DNA of 8,634 nt from Mageeibacillus sp. UBA1243 (GTDB taxonomy: Bacteria; Bacillota; Clostridia; UBA1212). Location: the NCBI GenBank assembly GCA_002308595.1, contig DBWH01000041.1, positions 3,686 through 12,319 of the forward strand, written 5' to 3'. The notes under the pieces were generated by a model, which saw nothing but the letters and a program-made list of their open reading frames with translations, did no database searches and had not been told where the DNA came from. Positions 6,611-8,634 of this stretch are shown here, in pieces. Position 1 is the first letter of the stretch. Each line of letters begins with the position of its first letter. Position numbers and translations under genes: made by a program.

Positions 6611-8287
6611 TCATTCAAATTCGCGGTACTCGTCTTCCATGCTCTGGAGGTTCAGTGTGAACGTCTTGTAAGTTCCGCCGGCCTTGTCGCTTGAGTCGTA
6701 AACGTATGCCTTGACGGTAACTTCGTCGCCGATCTGGCACTTCATAATTTCGGCCCTCAGAGAAACAAAGTTGTAAACCGCAACGCCGTTGAACTCGGTG
6801 ATGATCATGTCAGCCTTGAGGCCGGCCTTGCCGGCAACCGAATCGCTCTCGACCTCGGCAATGTATGCGCCTGCGGGAAGGCCCGTGTCGCTCGCGGTGA
6901 GCACGTCGTAATACGAGTTGACTTTGATACCGATGGCGGGTCTTACGACCTTGCCGTCTTTCATAAGGGTGTCGCAGACTTCCTTGACTGTGTCGGAAGC
7001 GATTGCAAACTCCATGCCCTCATAACCCGTATCGACAATCTTCATCTCGCAGATGCCGACAAGCTTGCCCTCGCGGTTTACCATGGCGCCGCCGCTGGCA
7101 CCCGGGTTGATTGGAGCGCTCGTCTGGATCAGGTCGTAAGCGTATCCGTCGCTCGTAAGCAGGTTTTTGTTGAGACCGCCGACGATTCCATCGATTATCG
7201 ATCCCATAAACTCAATGCCGCCGGGGCAGCCAATCACGAACACCTCATCGCCAATCTGAACCGTCTTTGAAGACTCCATTTCAATCGGTATGAGCCCATT
7301 GGCGTTAATCTTGATCACGGCAAGGTCCGAAGTGTAGTCCACTCCGACGACATCGGCAATGAAATAGGTTGAAAGCGTGCTGTCGGTGTAAACTCTGATC
7401 TGGTAGGAGCTCGAGAGGGTGTTTGTGTTCTTGTCAAGCGCAGGCTGCACCACGTGAGCATTCGTTATAATGTTTCCGTCAGAAGTATAGACAACGCCCG
7501 AGCCCTCTGCCACAACGCTGTAGGAAGCGTCTTCCCACGGCGAAGAAGAAGATTTATAGAAAATAGCTATTCCTACGACCGAGTCCTTGCATTTCGCGTA
7601 AACAGCCGTGGCAAGGCTTGTCGAGTCGCCCGTTATGTTGATTGTGACGTTGCTTCCGCCGGGAACGGTCTGGTCGCCGACCTTCGTGCTGCCGCTGTAT
7701 TCAACGGTTTTGGGCTCGGACGACGTCTTGCTGCCGGATACCGCGTTCGACGTGGTTTTGTAAATCTGATAGCCGAAGAAGCCGATCAGCACGAACACGC
7801 CAACGATAACGAGAACCGTTACGATAATAATAAGCGCGGCGGCCCAGCCGGGCAGTCCTTTTCTTGTGTCAGGCTTTCTCTCCGGAACGTAAGTTCCTCT
7901 TGCGTACTGAGCCTGTCTTTCGCGGAATCTTTCCATTTCGTCCGCATAATTTGAGGCAACGCTCTGACCTGCAGGCGCGGCTGCGTATGCGGGAGCCTCG
8001 TTGTATGCAGGCGTGAAGGGAGCTTCCGCCGTTTCGAAGCCGTTATCAGCCGGAGCCTCAGCTGTCTCTACAGGAGCTGCCGGGGCCTCGAGTGATGCCG
8101 CAGGAGCCGCCTGAGCCTCAACGGGTGCCGCAGGTGCCTCTGGTTTAACTTCCGCTTCCTGTTTAACCGCAGTCTGTTCGGGCAAGGCAATCTTAGTTCC
8201 GCAGTTTATGCAGAATCTTGTTCCCGGTCTTATAGGGGTTCCGCACTCGGGGCAGAACCTGGCTTCAATTCTTTCGTTTGTTTCCAT
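6611..8287 (-). CDS. HtrA/DegP-like membrane serine protease with N-terminal zinc ribbon and C-terminal PDZ domain
   Basis: This 558-residue protein should cleave damaged or misfolded exported proteins at the outer face of the membrane. Residues 12-30 form a zinc ribbon (FCPECG, then CINCG; C12, C15, C26, C29). A low-complexity Ala/Pro/Glu segment follows (about 36-110), then a charged stretch (115-144) and one membrane helix (about 148-173). A Ser/Thr-rich spacer leads into a trypsin-like domain with H278 in NAHVV, D321 in SDLAV and S398 in NPGASGGAM. A PDZ domain occupies about 449-546 (RPAIGIKV; AGKAGLKADMIITEFNG region). In most HtrA proteins the residue before the serine is Asn (GNSGG); here it is Ala. 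ATG 8287 has AAGGAG 5 nt upstream; a TTG at 8305 would add six residues and overlaps that site. It is a single-gene unit bounded by terminators on both sides. I found no confident promoter. The HtrA family call is strong; the substrate is unknown. Confidence 0.93.
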   Translation of the reverse strand: METNERIEARFCPECGTPIRPGTRFCINCGTKIALPEQTAVKQEAEVKPEAPAAPVEAQAAPAASLEAPAAPVETAEAPADNGFETAEAPFTPAYNEAPAYAAAPAGQSVASNYADEMERFRERQAQYARGTYVPERKPDTRKGLPGWAAALIIIVTVLVIVGVFVLIGFFGYQIYKTTSNAVSGSKTSSEPKTVEYSGSTKVGDQTVPGGSNVTINITGDSTSLATAVYAKCKDSVVGIAIFYKSSSSPWEDASYSVVAEGSGVVYTSDGNIITNAHVVQPALDKNTNTLSSSYQIRVYTDSTLSTYFIADVVGVDYTSDLAVIKINANGLIPIEMESSKTVQIGDEVFVIGCPGGIEFMGSIIDGIVGGLNKNLLTSDGYAYDLIQTSAPINPGASGGAMVNREGKLVGICEMKIVDTGYEGMEFAIASDTVKEVCDTLMKDGKVVRPAIGIKVNSYYDVLTASDTGLPAGAYIAEVESDSVAGKAGLKADMIITEFNGVAVYNFVSLRAEIMKCQIGDEVTVKAYVYDSSDKAGGTYKTFTLNLQSMEDEYREFE

Positions 8288-8292
8288 TCTTA

Positions 8293-8298
8293 CTCCTT
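8293..8298 (-). promoter_or_regulatory. Ribosome binding site deciding the protease start at 8287
   Basis: The minus strand reads AAGGAG with 5 nt to ATG 8287. The upstream in-frame TTG at 8305 would place this site inside the coding sequence and has no comparable site of its own. Confidence 0.75.
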
Positions 8299-8365
8299 CT
8301 TTCAATATACAAAAGACTTAAACATGGTGTGCATATCTTTTTTCTGCAATTTCGGTCCGATCACA

Positions 8366-8383
8366 GTGCGCTTAAAAGCGCGC
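8366..8383. repeat. Short inverted repeat in the protease gene's upstream region
   Basis: GTGCGCTT (8366-8373) and AAGCGCGC (8376-8383) pair over 8 positions with one mismatch or wobble and a 2-base centre. It lies about 80 bases upstream of the protease start. It could be an operator or a leader hairpin. It does not match the CIRCE element (TTAGCACTC-N9-GAGTGCTAA). Confidence 0.4.
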
Positions 8384-8468
8384 ATTATGACTCTGTTTTT
8401 TCGTTGACAGAAAGATAATAACCCCGCAACTTTAAAAGAAGCTAAAAACGTTCTTCCGTTTTCCGTTC

Positions 8469-8497
8469 AAAAAGCCGGGCGTGCGCCCGGCTCTTTT
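8469..8497. terminator. Strong terminator after the zinc-ribbon gene at the right edge
   Basis: AGCCGGGC (8473-8480), loop GTGC, and GCCCGGCT (8485-8492) make a perfect 8-bp G-C-rich stem. On the minus strand the stem's 3' side runs into UUUU (8469-8472), 31 bases past the stop at 8523. On the plus strand CTTTTT follows, so it could work both ways, but only the minus-strand gene needs it. Confidence 0.88.
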
Positions 8498-8522
8498 TAA
8501 CTGAAATCAATCTGATGACAGA

Positions 8523-8634
8523 TTAGTTAAGCTGTGACGTGCAGTGCGGGCAGCGTGTCGCTTTAACGTTGATTTCAGAGAGGCAGTAAGGGCAGATTTT
8601 GATGAGTGCCTTGGCGGCTTCTGCTGCTTCTGCG
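8523..8634 (-). CDS. C-terminal end of a zinc-ribbon protein, possibly a clostridial MscL channel (5' end outside window)
   Basis: Only the last 36 residues and a TAA stop (8523-8525) are in the window. They begin with an Ala/Glu-rich stretch ([10 protein letters not shown]) and end with a compact zinc ribbon: CPYCLSEI, then about seven residues, then [11 protein letters not shown]. The two Cys-x-x-Cys pairs would bind one zinc. Tails of this kind (CPxC-SEI then [10 protein letters not shown]) occur, from memory, at the end of large-conductance mechanosensitive channel (MscL) proteins in several clostridia, and the Ala/Glu-rich lead-in would fit an MscL cytoplasmic tail. The channel part itself is not visible, so MscL is only a hypothesis. 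A G-C-rich terminator follows 31 bases downstream. The coding call rests on the uninterrupted frame, the paired cysteine motif and the terminator placement. Confidence 0.72.
   Translation of the reverse strand, partial: AEAAEAAKALIKICPYCLSEINVKATRCPHCTSQLN

Noticed and set aside
7454..7954. Plus-strand open frame opposite the protease gene
   Set aside because: It lies antisense to the protease's membrane helix and catalytic domain and has no supporting signal.
8404..8409. Perfect TTGACA on the plus strand
   Set aside because: No -10 lies at 16-18 nt (the bases there are CAACTT-like), and no plus-strand gene follows before the terminator.
8288..8522. CIRCE operator for heat-shock control of the protease
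   Set aside because: No TTAGCACTC-N9-GAGTGCTAA match, even a degenerate one, is present in this interval.

Overview
The window looks like chromosomal DNA from a low-to-mid-GC Gram-positive anaerobe, most likely a clostridial Firmicute of the Oscillospiraceae/Ruminococcaceae type. This rests on ribonuclease Y with an N-terminal membrane anchor, purine-rich Shine-Dalgarno sites (AGGAG, GAGGTG), sigma-A style promoters, and proteins that carry clostridial-type zinc ribbons. The lineage is an inference from gene content; no rRNA or tRNA gene is present to confirm it.

Layout. A plus-strand gene enters from the left edge (1-753). It encodes the C-terminal 250 residues of a protein with a Pro-Thr linker and a beta-propeller-like domain. 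It meets a minus-strand gene (906-2240) at a shared bidirectional terminator (810-858). Everything to the right of that point is on the minus strand. The 906-2240 gene encodes an unrecognised 444-residue multi-spanning membrane protein with its own promoter (2413-2441).

Next comes a block read right to left: rny (6422 to 4767), smpB (4634 to 4170), a five-helix membrane protein (4133 to 3549) and an all-helical soluble protein (3543 to 2611). A clear terminator ends it at 2528-2569. A strong extended -10 promoter (6521-6549) lies directly upstream of rny. The only structure between rny and smpB is a near-perfect 15-bp inverted repeat with no adjoining U-run, so the four genes may be one transcript. 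Ribonuclease Y (mRNA turnover) and SmpB (trans-translation, ribosome rescue) are both RNA quality-control factors.

Right of this block is a 558-residue HtrA/DegP-like membrane protease (8287 to 6611) with an unusual N-terminal zinc ribbon on the predicted cytoplasmic side. Two hairpins follow it, the second a classic terminator. At the right edge is the last 36 residues of another minus-strand protein, which ends in a four-cysteine zinc ribbon. It may be the tail of a clostridial MscL channel. A strong hairpin terminator (8469-8497) separates it from the protease gene.

I saw no mobile element, CRISPR array, tRNA, rRNA or phage gene. Most of the window is ordinary housekeeping sequence. The least understood parts are the three unrecognised genes (906-2240, 2611-3543, 3549-4133) and the domain arrangement of the protease.
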